The position numbers were made by a program, and so were the translations under genes. Of a stretch of 42,536 nucleotides of DNA, positions 42,027 through 42,536 are shown piece by piece. Origin of the DNA: Nitrospiraceae bacterium (lineage in GTDB: Bacteria > Nitrospirota > Thermodesulfovibrionia > Thermodesulfovibrionales > Dissulfurispiraceae); assembly GCA_021371915.1 (NCBI GenBank), contig JAJFVG010000019.1, forward strand, positions 1 through 42,536, given 5' to 3'. Every line of letters begins with the position of its first letter. The first letter of the stretch is position 1. The notes beneath the pieces were generated by a model. It was not told the origin of the DNA and made no database searches. It saw nothing but the letters and a program-made list of their open reading frames with translations.

Positions 42027-42536
42027 TAAAATCGATATTTCAGTAGCAATTATCACAAAAAATGAAGAGAAAAGATTGCCTCACTGTCTTCAATCAGTTC
42101 AGTTTGCAGACGACATAGTGGTTGTTGATTCAGGAAGCACAGACAACACGGTTAAAATCGCAAAATCATTTGGATGTCATGTTTATACAGAAAGCTGGAA
42201 AGGCTACGGCCCACAAAAAAACAGCGCAATTCAAAAATGCAAAAACGAGTGGGTATTAGTCCTTGATGCTGATGAAAACATCCCCATTGAAACACAAGAA
42301 AAGATTATTGCTGTACTGAAAAATCCAAAGGCTGATGCTTACAGCTTTTCGAGAAAAACTTTTTTTCATGACAAATGGATCAAGCATTGCGGATGGTGGC
42401 CTGACAAGGTTGTGAGGCTTTTCAGAAAAAGCAAGGGATCATTTCAGCGCCAAATTCATGAGTCGTGGATAACAGAAGGGGCAGTAGCTCATATTGATGC
42501 CTTTATTAACCATAATAGCTTTGAAAACTATTCAAG
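42019..42536 (+). CDS. Family 2 glycosyltransferase, WaaE/KdtX-like (3' end outside window)
   Basis: The frame from ATG 42019 remains open to the window end, giving about 172 residues. It begins with a GT-A fold: ISVAIITKNEEKRLPHCL, VVVDSGSTDNTV and the metal-binding LVLDADE, followed by YSFSRKTFF and GWWPDKVVRLFRK. This combination is typical of WaaE/KdtX-like LPS core beta-glucosyltransferases. It is coupled to the O-antigen ligase gene, placing it in an LPS core locus continuing to the right. Confidence 0.88.
   Translation, partial: MNNKIDISVAIITKNEEKRLPHCLQSVQFADDIVVVDSGSTDNTVKIAKSFGCHVYTESWKGYGPQKNSAIQKCKNEWVLVLDADENIPIETQEKIIAVLKNPKADAYSFSRKTFFHDKWIKHCGWWPDKVVRLFRKSKGSFQRQIHESWITEGAVAHIDAFINHNSFENYS

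Overview
This 42.5 kb window looks like chromosomal DNA of a Gram-negative anaerobe or microaerophile with an exosortase/PEP-CTERM surface system. A Nitrospirota-like lineage is my best guess; Desulfobacterota-like is possible. The reasons are gene content (PEP-CTERM proteins with a PrsT-like TPR lipoprotein, Hnd-type NAD(P)-linked flavoprotein genes, metY-metX-metW, TolC and LPS genes, DUF1015-gap-pgk) and moderate GC. The assignment is inference; no rRNA or ribosomal protein gene is present to anchor it. I saw no tRNA, rRNA, CRISPR array, insertion sequence or integrase.

Layout. 1-2432: the 5' part of a large TPR lipoprotein gene of the exosortase system (minus strand). 2433-4142: a regulatory intergenic region, then a PilZ gene and an HDOD gene. 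4289-10494: a tight plus-strand operon with a nitroreductase-like protein, a DevC/DevA/DevB-like ABC exporter, a TolC-type outer-membrane channel and an E1/ThiF-like adenylyltransferase. It converges on an exosortase-associated, autoinducer-synthase-like N-acyltransferase (10480-11196). 11306-15845: two PEP-CTERM proteins on the minus strand, then an acyl-CoA ligase and a patatin-like protein on the plus strand. 15854-18661: a NusG-like antiterminator, an outer-membrane beta-barrel and galE. 18681-25248: fdhD and a four-gene redox operon (receiver-NuoE fusion, 2Fe-2S protein, NuoF-like, formate-dehydrogenase/NuoG-like). 25560-30265: an Rrf2 regulator and methionine/cysteine genes metY, metX, metW, cysM. 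30321-34269: YihY, then a minus-strand signalling cassette (histidine kinase, RsbW-like ATPase, DRTGG, PHP, HATPase, small Cys protein) of the type known beside Hnd-like hydrogenase genes. 34353-36290: a large YeiH-like transporter and a 52-residue membrane protein. 36573-40562: DUF1015, gap, pgk, speD. 40842 to the end: AT-rich LPS genes (O-antigen ligase and a family 2 glycosyltransferase).

Two threads tie the window together. First, both PEP-CTERM genes and the PilZ gene have sigma-54 type promoters, and each lies near a shared 37-bp composite palindrome built from four TGTCG/CGACA-like half-sites. In the two PEP-CTERM cases the palindrome sits about 74 bp upstream of the -24 element. In the PilZ case it is about 126 bp upstream, five helical turns further. 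This looks like the operator of an enhancer-binding protein of the PrsR type controlling the surface-matrix regulon. Second, the redox operon has two oddities: its catalytic-like subunit keeps the Fe-S and molybdopterin folds of formate dehydrogenase but lacks the Sec/Cys-His active-site pair, and its NuoE subunit is fused to a degenerate receiver domain. An orphan kinase cassette lies a few kilobases away.

The best candidate for an undescribed system is the 4289-11196 cluster. It pairs nitroreductase, E1-like enzyme and acyltransferase functions with a dedicated cell-envelope-spanning exporter, suggesting synthesis and export of an acylated small molecule or lipid tied to the exosortase lifestyle.
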